From Limnomonas spitsbergensis (lineage: Eukaryota; Chlorophyta; Chlorophyceae; Chlamydomonadales), in contig JAYJMM010000068.1 in assembly GCA_037349105.1 (NCBI GenBank), forward strand, positions 1 to 64,000: 64,000 nucleotides of DNA. Direction: 5' to 3'. Below, piece after piece: positions 47,687 through 60,900 of this stretch. Each line of letters starts with the position of its first letter. Within the stretch, counting starts at the first letter, position 1. A model generated the notes under the pieces. That model was not told the DNA's origin, made no database searches, and saw nothing but the letters and a program-made list of their open reading frames with translations. Both the position numbers and the translations under genes were made by a program.

Positions 47687-48791
47687 CTCCAGCTGGAACA
47701 TCATGGGCAAGGGGTACACCTTTAGCATCCACTGGGGTGAAGAAGGGTCTATGTGAGGCCACTTCAGATAATGCTGGACTTTTCCAACATAGGTGGTATC
47801 CCCCGCATTATCTACAGACACAAAGTGATTGATGCGTGTGCGAGTGCGGCCATAGGCGATGCTCCCAATGCTCTCCTCGCTTCCTTCTGCACGAGCGAAC
47901 AAGACCACACTGCTATCCCGCTCTGCTGGCTTGTATCGGTCAAACACATCGTTGACAACCCCCGGCGTCCATGACTCCAGGTGAAGATCGTCAACCATCA
48001 CGAGGACCGCAGCCTCGGCCTTGGCACGGAGGGAGCTGGGAAGGTGCCGGCCCTTACCGAGGAGAACAGTTTGGGGACCCTCCTTGATGACCACCTTGTC
48101 ATAAAGTGGGCATGTGGGGAGGGGCATACCGGATTGTGTGAGATGCATGCATTAATTTGTTTGTGACATGTATCATGAATAGCTCCGTTATATTGATGAA
48201 GTTGATGCATTTTGAATGATCACCTTCGGAGTAGTTTTCGTTAGTCGGCTCATGGACAAGCAGGCTGTAGGGTTTGACGTTCGGATACTGCTGAAGCATG
48301 GCCCGCAAGGATTTGGAGAGCAGATGGTAGTTGACAAATGCTTTTCTGGGCCGCAGCACACCCGGCGGCCAATGCCACTTTTGAAAACTTGCATGAGCCT
48401 CTCGACGACGAGCTCCAAGTCTTGAGAGGCAGAGCCGCGATCTTTTGCTTCCGCAGTCTGCAAGGTAGATAGGGTGTAGAAACAGAAACATGTCAGTGCA
48501 CTGCATAGAGACTAAGTACTGTCACCAATTATGAATCGAGCCCCACCAACTTAGCTTCCTTAGCCCCCCGACAAAATTGAGGTACTAACCTGCAAGCATG
48601 CCAATGCAAGTTGGCAGTGAACATGTTGTGAGGAGCATTGTTCTCCTCCAAGCTCTCCGCATATTTGTGCAAATAGTCAGCTGCCAGTTGGTTGGCCTCG
48701 TCGGTGTAGTCGCTGGCAGCACGGAAGTAATGCTGAGTGACAGCCACCAACAGGTCCCAGGCATTGTCGTTGCAGCAAGGGTGGTAGTGTG
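47687..48791 (-). pseudogene. KDZ-like transposase fragment (C-terminal half), decayed
   Basis: Three exon-like blocks on the minus strand. Block 48791-48590 reads AWDLLVAVTQHYF and then MFTANLHWHACR. Block 48457-48224 reads LELVVERLMQVFKSGIGRR, GPEK and VNYHLLSKSLR. Block about 48106-47687 contains LLGKG, AYGRTRTRINHFVSVD and YVGKVQHYL. This order (NLH motif, W/VVERxxxxFK, late YGRxxSRIxxxVxVD plus GxVxxYL domain) matches by eye the C-terminal part of Kyakuja-Dileera-Zisupton transposases. Decay: the first two blocks do not join in frame, and after GPEK the frame changes as if one base were lost. A possible upstream exon (RMMKMDDPRLQM) is at about 48886-48940. The DDE-type N-terminal catalytic region was not found. 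Confidence 0.5.
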
Positions 48792-49351
48792 CTAGGCAAG
48801 AAGATGTAGGACGAGAAGGTTAGAACAAAGTGGAGCGGTACTTTCGGAGGTCACGCGGATATTGGTACCGGTAGTTGTTCACCCTGTAACTGTTGGTCAT
48901 GTGACATCTGCAAGCGAGGGTCGTCCATCTTCATCATGCGCTGGTATTGAGGCAAGTGAGGAAAACTGTACATGATATGAGGACAATGTATGTAAGGACA
49001 TGAGGAGGGAGAGAAGATATTTCAGGGGGGGGGGGGGGGGGGCATTATTAATTAAGTTCTGGCAAGGAAATTTTAGAAGTTGATAAGCTAGAGGCATTGA
49101 AGATTCTTGCATCCATATACACGACTGTCCGGACATGTCTGGACAATTGTCCGGACAGTGCTGGACTGTAGGCGAGATTTCTAATGCATGGGTTCGCGAA
49201 ACCACTGACAGGGTACACCGTACATGAACATGTAGGTGTTTGTAAATTTGTAGGAATCATCCCTCGTGCCTCAGCACCAATGAGCTTTTCTTTTCAATTT
49301 CCGCCCGTTGGTACTTAGTATGATGCTGGGGCGCGAAATGTCCTCGGCCCC
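48792..49351. other. Region upstream of the KDZ-like relic
   Basis: Includes the possible small minus exon near 48886-48940, a run of 18 G at 49025-49042 and, at about 49124-49163, a cluster of palindromic TGTCCGGACA / TGTCTGGACA motifs. The start of the plus-strand gene at 49352 follows. Nothing else is supported. Confidence 0.45.
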
Positions 49352-51320
49352 ATGGAGTTCGAACATGCTCTCGCCGAGCCAGATTTTATCAATCAGCTTT
49401 TGCAAGGGTGGGATATCCAAACGCCTCTGATGAGATTCTTCACGACCTTCACCCACCAGGAGATTGCAAAAGAAGAGGGCAGCTCTGGCTTGAATTCCCC
49501 GGCTTCAGGACTAGCTATTGCTTCAGAATCCGACTCGGACTGCGAAATGGACGCGGGATCCACAGTGGTAAACAGCGGATCATCAGCCTCATCGTTCCTG
49601 GCGAAGGCTACAAGCGCCGTGAACTCACCATTCATGGGGGCGGAAGGCCCGTTCCGTGTTCATTGCGAAAAATCGTGCGTCTGCCAGGTATGCGATTCGT
49701 GTGAAATCGCGATCTATCGGCTTGCACCAGATCGTGAACATTTGAGCTGAGGCATGTATGTGCCTCAGCTATCACTACCTATCACCAGAGCAAGGTCCAG
49801 AGGTGTAAGGTCATTGACCCATCACCATGTATTGTGATTAAGCTTAAATGCAAATCGTGATACATTTTTCAGAGCAAATCGTGATTCACCTGAGATTCAC
49901 ATGCTATTCACAGTGAGGCAATCTCATGCAACACACATCTGCACGTACCCACTTCGATGTCATATCCATTTCCAGGTGCAAGTGGATGTGTTTAGCTACT
50001 GTCCGGTGTAGTTCAATAACTTTATTATCACAAAATGTCTCCGTTATATTTGCTGATTTGAGTATAGTAATTGATTGGCTTGCTTTCTCCCTTCCTCCCT
50101 TCATGCCAGGCTTACTTGAACAAGAACAGTATTGTCGGGCCAGCGATGAAGCTCTCGTCTGATTACAAGGACAGCCGCTTGAAGATGGGCAAGATGCACA
50201 TGCAGGCCTACGGCGCAGACCTGTCAGCAATCGACAAAGGAAACTCGAGCTAGCTGCCACAACGGACAGGAGGAACAACGACCGGAAAGGTATATCGCAT
50301 GCACCATAATGCATGGTTCATGTCTAGTGGTCCTTGATTATTGTCCTTGATCTCAGTTATAAGGGCTCGCTGTACCATTCCTCAAGATAGAGATGCACAT
50401 GCATGCATGCTTTTATGTGGCTGAGATGTACCTAAATATCATACAAGGGAAACGCAGATGTAATATAATGTCCATGTGTTCATCGTGCGTTCAGGGCGAC
50501 TGGCAAGTGACCCCAGATATTCCGGCGAGGGAGGTCCTGACCAAGATCTATTGCCACGGCAAAGATTCCAGCACTTGGACTCGTGTCATGGCCTATGAAG
50601 GTGAGCGGTAGAATGAAAAACACACGACCTAACCAGCTAGCGGTAGGGTTTCCTTCTTATCCTTGAACATTTGTATGATTGTCCAAATAAGAACAATGCA
50701 GGGCAGTGCCTTTCAAGCAAATATGCAATGAATACTAGTGCCTTACTGATTAATTATATATCCCACATGTCCATGCATGCTTTGCAGCAAACCCTGACAG
50801 CTGGCTCAAGGATTCTGCTACCAAGGACGCCGAGAGGATTTCTTCCGCCACGGCTTCCGCAAAGGCGCGTCATGCTGGATCTCTGGCTGCCATGATGACC
50901 TCTGGTGGCTTCGTACCGGCTGATGAGCAAGGAACCCCCAAGAAGGCATCGAAGGAGCACAAGAGCGCCGCAGAGCTCAAGAAGGCTAGGGCAAAGCTGC
51001 AGCGGGTGACTGATAGAGATGTGGAGCAGTTTGTAGATTCAGCACATGCGCAGCGTGATGGCCTCCCCTACAAGCCCATGCAGGGAGGGGCTCAACCGCT
51101 CCTACCGCTCCCTGAGGGTAAGGCCCAGCAGGCCGGCAAGAGGAGCAAAACTGCCCGGCAAGAGGAGCAAAACTGCCCCGGCAAGAGGAGCAAAACTGCC
51201 CGGCAAGAGGAGCAAAACTGCCCCGGCAAGAGGAGCAAAACTGCCCGGCAAGAGGAGCAAAACTGCCCCGAGACAATGAGGACCACTACAGTTCCGGATC
51301 CGGCGGATCCGGAACTGTAG
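49352..51320 (+). CDS. Unrecognised protein, four exons, with an in-frame TAG in exon 2
   Basis: Exons 49352-49687, 50110-50289, 50495-50600 and 50788-51320 join in phases 0, 0 and 1 with GT-AG introns (422, 205 and 187 bp). The only flaw is TAG at 50251-50253 within exon 2. As drawn, translation would stop after 159 residues (ending AIDKGNSS); reading past the TAG the frame would be 384 codons long. Exon 1 is Ser/Asp-rich (ASESDSDCEMD) and ends in a Cys cluster (CEKSCVCQ). Exon 4 is Ala/Lys-rich and helical (KSAAELKKARAKLQ) and then runs into a 15-residue repeat, GKRSKTARQEEQNCP. A strong donor (GAGG|GTAAGG at 51118) precedes that repeat, so the repeat may be intronic. No family is recognised. 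It could be a recent pseudogene, a short protein with exons 3-4 in a longer UTR, or a readthrough product. Confidence 0.5.
51131..51270 (+). repeat. 45-bp in-frame tandem repeat, 3 copies
   Basis: Three copies of a 45-bp unit, each made of two ~22-bp halves (GGCAAGAGGAGCAAAACTGCC). The period is a multiple of 3, so the plus frame encodes a repeated 15-residue Lys/Arg/Gln-rich peptide. It sits between a good donor site and the inverted repeat. Confidence 0.92.
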
Positions 51321-51337
51321 TGGTCCTTCATTGTCTC
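51270..51337. repeat. 33/34-bp inverted repeat, single-base loop
   Basis: Left arm 51270-51302 (GAGACAATGAGGACC...GGATCCG) and right arm 51304-51337 are reverse complements except for one extra base in the right arm, around a one-base centre. This is a near-perfect cruciform/hairpin. The open frame of the upstream gene ends at TAG 51318-51320 inside the right arm. It may be a short palindromic insertion, or a transcript-end hairpin. Confidence 0.95.
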
Positions 51338-51900
51338 AGGCTGAGTAGCTACGAGGCAATGTGAACTTGTGTGCTTGATACCATTCCGTATTAATTTTGT
51401 TTAGCTCATTCACTGTCAAGAAGGTGCATGGGACTTACAACTTACAACTTACAACTTACAACTTACAAACCAAGTCAAACGTGTAGCTAGATTTATTTGC
51501 ATGTCTGGATCTACAGCTGACACTGGCACCATGGTCTGAAATTGACACCAATCGATTTAAATACATGAATATGATTTAATGCATCCACGGTTCCTGCCAG
51601 GTTATGTGAAGCCTGTCCGGAAGCGATCCAGAAATTAAAGCACCGATGAAATTGGATGCCCAGATAATGTCCAGATATTGCAAAAGCCCGTCAACATCCA
51701 CACAAAATTAGTTGAAACTGGACATGTCTGGATACTGTACAGACATTCGTCCGGATACTGTGGTTACTCTGTCTGGCCTGCCCATTGGGACAGCTGTCTA
51801 GATAATGTCCAGACATTTATCCAAGGAACAGCAATGTCCAGACAAATGATTAGTTGAAATTAATCATGTCCGGACACTTTCCGGACATTTCTGGTTTCCC
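51338..51900. other. Spacer with ACTTACA repeats and TGTCCGGACA-like motifs
   Basis: About 51434-51470 is (ACTTACA)n-like, possibly the seed sequence of the following satellite, which is full of ACTTACAG. About 51610-51895 contains many TGTCCAGACA / TGTCCGGACA / ATGTCTGGAT motifs, like those at 49.12-49.16 kb. No gene is seen. Confidence 0.6.
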
Positions 51901-54900
51901 TGAATGTTACAGATCTTGCCTCCACTTACTTACTTAACCTGCCACCATTAACTTATAGATATTGCCCCAATTTAATTGCAGAACCTGTATCCATTACTTA
52001 CAGATCTAGCATCCATTTACTGACAGAACATGCATCTTTTAACTTACAGATCCTGCCTCCATTTCATTACTGAACCAGCCTCCATTACCTTACAGCTCTT
52101 GCCTCGATTCACTTACATATCTTACCTCCATTAACTTACAGATCATGCCTCCATCAACTTACAGCATTTGCCTTCATTAACTTACAGAGCATGCCTCCAT
52201 TACTTACAGATCTTACCACCATTTACTTACTTAACCTACATCCATTAACTTACAGATCTTGCCCCAATTTAATTGCATAACATGTATCCATTACTTACAG
52301 ATCTTGCATCCATTTACTTACTAAACATGCCTCCATTAACGTACAGATCCTGCCTCCATTTAATTACTGAACCAGCCTCCATTAACTTACAGATCTTGCC
52401 TCGATTCACATACATATCCTACCTCCATTAACTTGCAGATCGTGCATCCATTAACTTACAGCATTTGCCTTCATTAACGTACAGATCATGCCTCCATTAG
52501 TTACAGATCTTACCTCCATTTACTTACTTAACCTGCCTCCATTAACTTACAGATGTTGCCCCAATTTAATTGCAGAACATGTACCCATTACTTACAGATC
52601 TTGCATCCATTTACTTACTAAACATGCCTCCATTAACGTACAGATCCTGCCTCCATTTAATTACTGAACCAGCCTCCATTAACTTACAGATCTTGCCTCC
52701 ATTTAATTTCTGAACCTGCCTCCAATACTTACAGATCTTGCATCCATTTACGTATTAAACATGCCACCGTTAATTTACAGATCTTGCCCCAAATTAATTG
52801 CATAACCTGCCTCCATTAACTTACAGATCTTGCATCCATTTACTGACAGAACATGCATCTATTAACTTACAGATCATGCCTCCATTTCATTACTGAACTA
52901 GCCTCCATTACCTTACAGCTCTTGCCTCGATTCACTTACATATCCTACCTCCATTAACTTGCAGATCGTGCATCCATTAACTTACAGGATTTGCCTTCAT
53001 TAACGTACAGATCATGCCTCCATTACTTACAGATCTTACCTCCATTTACTTACTTAACCTGCCTCCATTAACTTACAGATGTTGCCCCAATTTAATTGCA
53101 GAACATGTACCCATTACTTACAGATCTTGCATCCATTTACTTACTAAACATGCCTCCATTAACGTACAGATCCTGCCTCCATTTAATTACTGAACCAGCC
53201 TCCACGAACTTACAGATCTTGCCTCCATTTAATTTCTGAACCTGCCTCCATTACTTACAGATCTTGCATCCATTTACGTATTAAACATGCCACCATTAAT
53301 TTACAGATCTTGCCCCAAATTAATTGCATAACCTGCCTCCATTAACTTACAGATCTTGCATCCATTTACTGACAGAACATGCATCTTTTAACTTACAGAT
53401 CATGCCTCCATTTCATTACTGAACTAGCCTCCATTACCTTACAGCTCTTGCCTCGATTCACTTACATATCCTACCTCCATTAACTTGCAGATCGTGCCTC
53501 CATTAACTTACAGCATTTGCCTTCATTAACGTACAGATCATGCCTCCATTACTTACAGATCTTACCTCCATTTACTTACTTAACCTGCCTCCATTAACTT
53601 ACAGATGTTGCCCCAATTTAATTGCAGAACATGTACCCATTACTTACAGATCCTGCATCCATTTACTTACTAAACATGCCTCCATTAACGTACAGATCCT
53701 GCCTCCATTTCATTACTGAACTAGCCTCCATTAACTTACAGATCCTGCCTCCATTTAATTACTGAACCAGCCTCCATTAACTTACAGATCTTGCCTCTAT
53801 TCACTTACATATCCTACCTCCATTAACGTACAGATCATGCCTCCATTAACTTACGGTATTTGCCTTCAATAACTTACAGATCATGCCTCCATTACTTACA
53901 GATCTTGCCTCCATTTACTTACTAAACCTGCCTCCATTAACTTACAGATCTTGCCCCAATTTAATTGCAGAACATGTACCCATTACTTACAGATCTTGCC
54001 TCCATTTACTTACTAAACATGCCTCCATTAACGTACAGATCCTGCCTCCATTTAATTACTGAACCAGCCTCCATTAACTTACAGATCTTGCCTCCATTCA
54101 CTTACATATCTTACCTCCATTAACTTACAGATCATGCCTCCATCAACTTACAGCATTTGCCTTCATTAACTTACAGATCATGCCTCCATTACTTACAGAT
54201 CTTACCACCATTTACTTACTTAACCTGCATCCATTAACTTACAGATCTTGCCCCAATTTAATTGCATAACATGTATCCATTACTTACAGATCTTGCCTCC
54301 ATTTACTTGCTAAACATGCCTCCATTAACTTACAGATCCTGCCTCCATTTAATTACTGAACCAGCCTCTATTAACTTACAGATCTTGCCTCTATTCACTT
54401 ACATATCCTACCTCCATTAACGTACAGATCATGCCTCCATTAACTTACGGTATTTGCCTTCAATAACTTACAGATCATGCCTCCATTACTTACAGATCTT
54501 GCCTCCATTTACTTACTAAACATGCCTCCATTAACGTACACATCCTGCCTCCATTTAATTACTGAACGTATAGATCTTGCCTCCATTTACTTACTAAACC
54601 TGCCTCCATTAACTTACAGATCTTGCCCCGATTTAATTGCAGAGCCTGTATCCATTACTTACAGATCATGCATCCATTTACTAAAAGAACATGCCTCCAT
54701 TACCTTACAGATCATGCCTCAATTACTTTCATATCTTGCCTCCATTTACTTACTTAACATGCCACCATTAACTTACAGATATTGCCCCAATTTAATTGCA
54801 AAACCTGTATCCATTACTTACAGATCCTGCATCCAATTACTGACATAAATTGCCTCCATTAACTTACAGATCCTGCCTCCATTTAATTACTGAACCAGCC

Positions 54901-57900
54901 TCCATTAACTTACAGATCTTGCCTCCATTTCATTTCTGAACCTGCCTCCATTACTTACAGATCTTGCATCCATTTACATACGAAACATGCCTCCATTAAC
55001 TTACAGATATTGCCTCAATTTAATTGCAGAACATGTATCCATTCCTTACAGATCTTGCATCCATTTACTGACAGAACATGCATCTTTTAACTTACAGATC
55101 ATGCCTCCATTTCATTACTGAACTAGCCTCCATTACCTTACAGCTCTTGCCTCGATTCACTTACATATCCTACCTCCATTAACTTGCAGATCGTGCCTCC
55201 ATTAACTTAAAGCATTTGCCTTCATTAACGTACAGATCATGCCTCCATTACTTACAGATCTTACCTCCATTTACTTACTTAACCTGCCTCCATTAACTTA
55301 CAGATGTTGCCCCAATTTAATTGCAGAACATGTACCCATTACTTACAGATCTTGCATCCATTTACTTACTAAACATGCCTCCATTAACGTACAGATCCTG
55401 CCTCCATTTAATTACTGAACCAGCCTCCATTAACTTACAGATCTTGCCTCCATTTAATTTCTGAACCTGCCTCCAATACTTACAGATCTTGCATCCATTT
55501 ACGTATTAAACATGCCACCGTTAATTTACAGATCTTGCCCCAAATTAATTGCATAACCTGCCTCCATTAACTTACAGATCTTGCATCCATTTACTGACAG
55601 AACATGCATCTATTAACTTACAGATCATGCCTCCATTTCATTACTGAACTAGCCTCCATTACCTTACAGCTCTTGCCTCGATTCACTTACATATCCTACC
55701 TCCATTAACTTGCAGATCGTGCATCCATTAACTTACAGGATTTGCCTTCATTAACGTACAGATCATGCCTCCATTACTTACAGATCTTACCTCCATTTAC
55801 TTACTTAACCTGCCTCCATTAACTTACAGATGTTGCCCCAATTTAATTGCAGAACATGTACCCATTACTTACAGATCTTGCATCCATTTACTTACTAAAC
55901 ATGCCTCCATTAACGTACAGATCCTGCCTCCATTTAATTACTGAACCAGCCTCCACGAACTTACAGATCTTGCCTCCATTTAATTTCTGAACCTGCCTCC
56001 ATTACTTACAGATCTTGCATCCATTTACGTATTAAACATGCCACCATTAATTTACAGATCTTGCCCCAAATTAATTGCATAACCTGCCTCCATTAACTTA
56101 CAGATCTTGCATCCATTTACTGACAGAACATGCATCTTTTAACTTACAGATCATGCCTCCATTTCATTACTGAACTAGCCTCCATTACCTTACAGCTCTT
56201 GCCTCGATTCACTTACATATCCTACCTCCATTAACTTGCAGATCGTGCCTCCATTAACTTACAGCATTTGCCTTCATTAACGTACAGATCATGCCTCCAT
56301 TACTTACAGATCTTACCTCCATTTACTTACTTAACCTGCCTCCATTAACTTACAGATGTTGCCCCAATTTAATTGCAGAACATGTACCCATTACTTACAG
56401 ATCCTGCATCCATTTACTTACTAAACATGCCTCCATTAACGTACAGATCCTGCCTCCATTTCATTACTGAACTAGCCTCCATTAACTTACAGATCCTGCC
56501 TCCATTTAATTACTGAACCAGCCTCCATTAACTTACAGATCTTGCCTCTATTCACTTACATATCCTACCTCCATTAACGTACAGATCATGCCTCCATTAA
56601 CTTACGGTATTTGCCTTCAATAACTTACAGATCATGCCTCCATTACTTACAGATCTTGCCTCCATTTACTTACTAAACCTGCCTCCATTAACTTACAGAT
56701 CTTGCCCCAATTTAATTGCAGAACATGTACCCATTACTTACAGATCTTGCCTCCATTTACTGACAGAACATGCCTCCATTAACGTACAGATCCTGCCTCC
56801 ATTTAATTACTGAACCAGCCTCCATTAACTTACAGATCTTGCCTCCATTCACTTACATATCTTACCTCCATTAACTTACAGATCATGCCTCCATCAACTT
56901 ACAGCATTTGCCTTCATTAACTTACAGATCATGCCTCCATTACTTACAGATCTTACCACCATTTACTTACTTAACCTGCATCCATTAACTTACAGATCTT
57001 GCCCCAATTTAATTGCATAACATGTATCCATTACTTACAGATCTTGCCTCCATTTACTTGCTAAACATGCCTCCATTAACTTACAGATCCTGCCTCCATT
57101 TAATTACTGAACCAGCCTCTATTAACTTACAGATCTTGCCTCTATTCACTTACATATCCTACCTCCATTAACGTACAGATCATGCCTCCATTAACTTACG
57201 GTATTTGCCTTCAATAACTTACAGATCATGCCTCCATTACTTACAGATCTTGCCTCCATTTACTTACTAAACATGCCTCCATTAACGTACACATCCTGCC
57301 TCCATTTAATTACTGAACGTATAGATCTTGCCTCCATTTACTTACTAAACATGCCTCCATTAACTTACAGATCTTGCCCCGATTTAATTGCAGAGCCTGT
57401 ATCCATTACTTACAGATCATGCATCCATTTACTGACAGAACATGCCTCCATTACCTTACAGATCATGCCTCAATTACTTTCATATCTTGCCTCCATTTAC
57501 TTACTTAACATGCCACCATTAACTTACAGATATTGCCCCAATTTAATTGCAAAACCTGTATCCATTACTTACAGATCCTGCATCCAATTACTGACATAAA
57601 TTGCCTCCATTAACTTACAGATCCTGCCTCCATTTAATTACTGAACCAGCCTCCATTAACTTACAGATCTTGCCTCCATTTCATTTCTGAACCTGCCTCC
57701 ATTACTTACAGATCTTGCATCCATTTACATACGAAACATGCCTCCATTAACTTACAGATATTGCCTCAATTTAATTGCAGAACATGTATCCATTCCTTAC
57801 AGATCTTGCATCCATTTACTGACAGAACATGCATCTTTTAACTTACAGATCATGCCTCCATTTCATTACTGAACTAGCCTCCATTACCTTACAGCTCTTG

Positions 57901-60900
57901 CCTCGATTCACTTACATATCCTACCTCCATTAACTTGCAGATCGTGCCTCCATTAACTTAAAGCATTTGCCTTCATTAACGTACAGATCATGCCTCCATT
58001 ACTTACAGATCTTACCTCCATTTACTTACTTAACCTGCCTCCATTAACTTACAGATGTTGCCCCAATTTAATTGCAGAACATGTACCCATTACTTACAGA
58101 TCTTGCATCCATTTACTTACTAAACATGCCTCCATTAACGTACAGATCCTGCCTCCATTTAATTACTGAACCAGCCTCCATTAACTTACAGATCTTGCCT
58201 CCATTTAATTTCTGAACCTGCCTCCAATACTTACAGATCTTGCATCCATTTACGTATTAAACATGCCACCGTTAATTTACAGATCTTGCCCCAAATTAAT
58301 TGCATAACCTGCCTCCATTAACTTACAGATCTTGCATCCATTTACTGACAGAACATGCATCTATTAACTTACAGATCATGCCTCCATTTCATTACTGAAC
58401 TAGCCTCCATTACCTTACAGCTCTTGCCTCGATTCACTTACATATCCTACCTCCATTAACTTGCAGATCGTGCATCCATTAACTTACAGGATTTGCCTTC
58501 ATTAACGTACAGATCATGCCTCCATTACTTACAGATCTTACCTCCATTTACTTACTTAACCTGCCTCCATTAACTTACAGATGTTGCCCCAATTTAATTG
58601 CAGAACATGTACCCATTACTTACAGATCTTGCATCCATTTACTTACTAAACATGCCTCCATTAACGTACAGATCCTGCCTCCATTTAATTACTGAACCAG
58701 CCTCCACGAACTTACAGATCTTGCCTCCATTTAATTTCTGAACCTGCCTCCATTACTTACAGATCTTGCATCCATTTACGTATTAAACATGCCACCATTA
58801 ATTTACAGATCTTGCCCCAAATTAATTGCATAACCTGCCTCCATTAACTTACAGATCTTGCATCCATTTACTGACAGAACATGCATCTTTTAACTTACAG
58901 ATCATGCCTCCATTTCATTACTGAACTAGCCTCCATTACCTTACAGCTCTTGCCTCGATTCACTTACATATCCTACCTCCATTAACTTGCAGATCGTGCC
59001 TCCATTAACTTACAGCATTTGCCTTCATTAACGTACAGATCATGCCTCCATTACTTACAGATCTTACCTCCATTTACTTACTTAACCTGCCTCCATTAAC
59101 TTACAGATGTTGCCCCAATTTAATTGCAGAACATGTACCCATTACTTACAGATCCTGCATCCATTTACTTACTAAACATGCCTCCATTAACGTACAGATC
59201 CTGCCTCCATTTCATTACTGAACTAGCCTCCATTAACTTACAGATCCTGCCTCCATTTAATTACTGAACCAGCCTCCATTAACTTACAGATCTTGCCTCT
59301 ATTCACTTACATATCCTACCTCCATTAACGTACAGATCATGCCTCCATTAACTTACGGTATTTGCCTTCAATAACTTACAGATCATGCCTCCATTACTTA
59401 CAGATCTTGCCTCCATTTACTTACTAAACCTGCCTCCATTAACTTACAGATCTTGCCCCAATTTAATTGCAGAACATGTACCCATTACTTACAGATCTTG
59501 CCTCCATTTACTGACAGAACATGCCTCCATTAACGTACAGATCCTGCCTCCATTTAATTACTGAACCAGCCTCCATTAACTTACAGATCTTGCCTCCATT
59601 CACTTACATATCTTACCTCCATTAACTTACAGATCATGCCTCCATCAACTTACAGCATTTGCCTTCATTAACTTACAGATCATGCCTCCATTACTTACAG
59701 ATCTTACCACCATTTACTTACTTAACCTGCATCCATTAACTTACAGATCTTGCCCCAATTTAATTGCATAACATGTATCCATTACTTACAGATCTTGCCT
59801 CCATTTACTTGCTAAACATGCCTCCATTAACTTACAGATCCTGCCTCCATTTAATTACTGAACCAGCCTCTATTAACTTACAGATCTTGCCTCTATTCAC
59901 TTACATATCCTACCTCCATTAACGTACAGATCATGCCTCCATTAACTTACGGTATTTGCCTTCAATAACTTACAGATCATGCCTCCATTACTTACAGATC
60001 TTGCCTCCATTTACTTACTAAACATGCCTCCATTAACGTACACATCCTGCCTCCATTTAATTACTGAACGTATAGATCTTGCCTCCATTTACTTACTAAA
60101 CATGCCTCCATTAACTTACAGATCTTGCCCCGATTTAATTGCAGAGCCTGTATCCATTACTTACAGATCAATCATCCATTTACTGACAGAACATGCCTCC
60201 ATTACCTTACAGATCATGCCTCAATTACTTTCATATCTTGCCTCCATTTACTTACTTAACATGCCACCATTAACTTACAGATATTGCCCCAATTTAATTG
60301 CAAAACCTGTATCCATTACTTACAGATCCTGCATCCAATTACTGACATAAATTGCCTCCATTAACTTACAGATCCTGCCTCCATTTAATTACTGAACCAG
60401 CCTCCATTAACTTACAGATCTTGCCTCCATTTCATTTCTGAACCTGCCTCCATTACTTACAGATCTTGCATCCATTTACATACGAAACATGCCTCCATTA
60501 ACTTACAGATATTGCCTCAATTTAATTGCAGAACATGTATCCATTCCTTACAGATCTTGCATCCATTTACTGACAGAACATGCATCTTTTAACTTACAGA
60601 TCATGCCTCCATTTCATTACTGAACTAGCCTCCATTACCTTACAGCTCTTGCCTCGATTCACTTACATATCCTACCTCCATTAACTTGCAGATCGTGCCT
60701 CCATTAACTTAAAGCATTTGCCTTCATTAACGTACAGATCATGCCTCCATTACTTACAGATCTTACCTCCATTTACTTACTTAACCTGCCTCCATTAACT
60801 TACAGATGTTACCCCAATTTAATTGCAGAACATGTACCCATTACTTACAGATCCTGCATCCATTTACTTACTAAACATGCCTCCATTAACGTACAGATCC

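Noticed and set aside
46829..47725. Plus-strand open frame starting near 46829
   Set aside because: It does not begin at ATG and most of its length is the GC heptamer repeat.
46994..48148. Long Gly-Ala-Gly-Arg and Pro-Cys reading frames
   Set aside because: A 7-bp repeat without stop codons opens all six frames; only the right-hand part (above about 47687, minus) shows transposase-like sequence.
48340..48356. 16-nt intron to repair the KDZ-like frame
   Set aside because: Too short to be spliced; a one-base loss after GPEK explains the frame change more simply.
50251..50253. Genetic-code reassignment of TAG to Gln, as in some ulvophyte algae
   Set aside because: Other well-supported genes here terminate at TAG, TAA and TGA at sensible C-termini.
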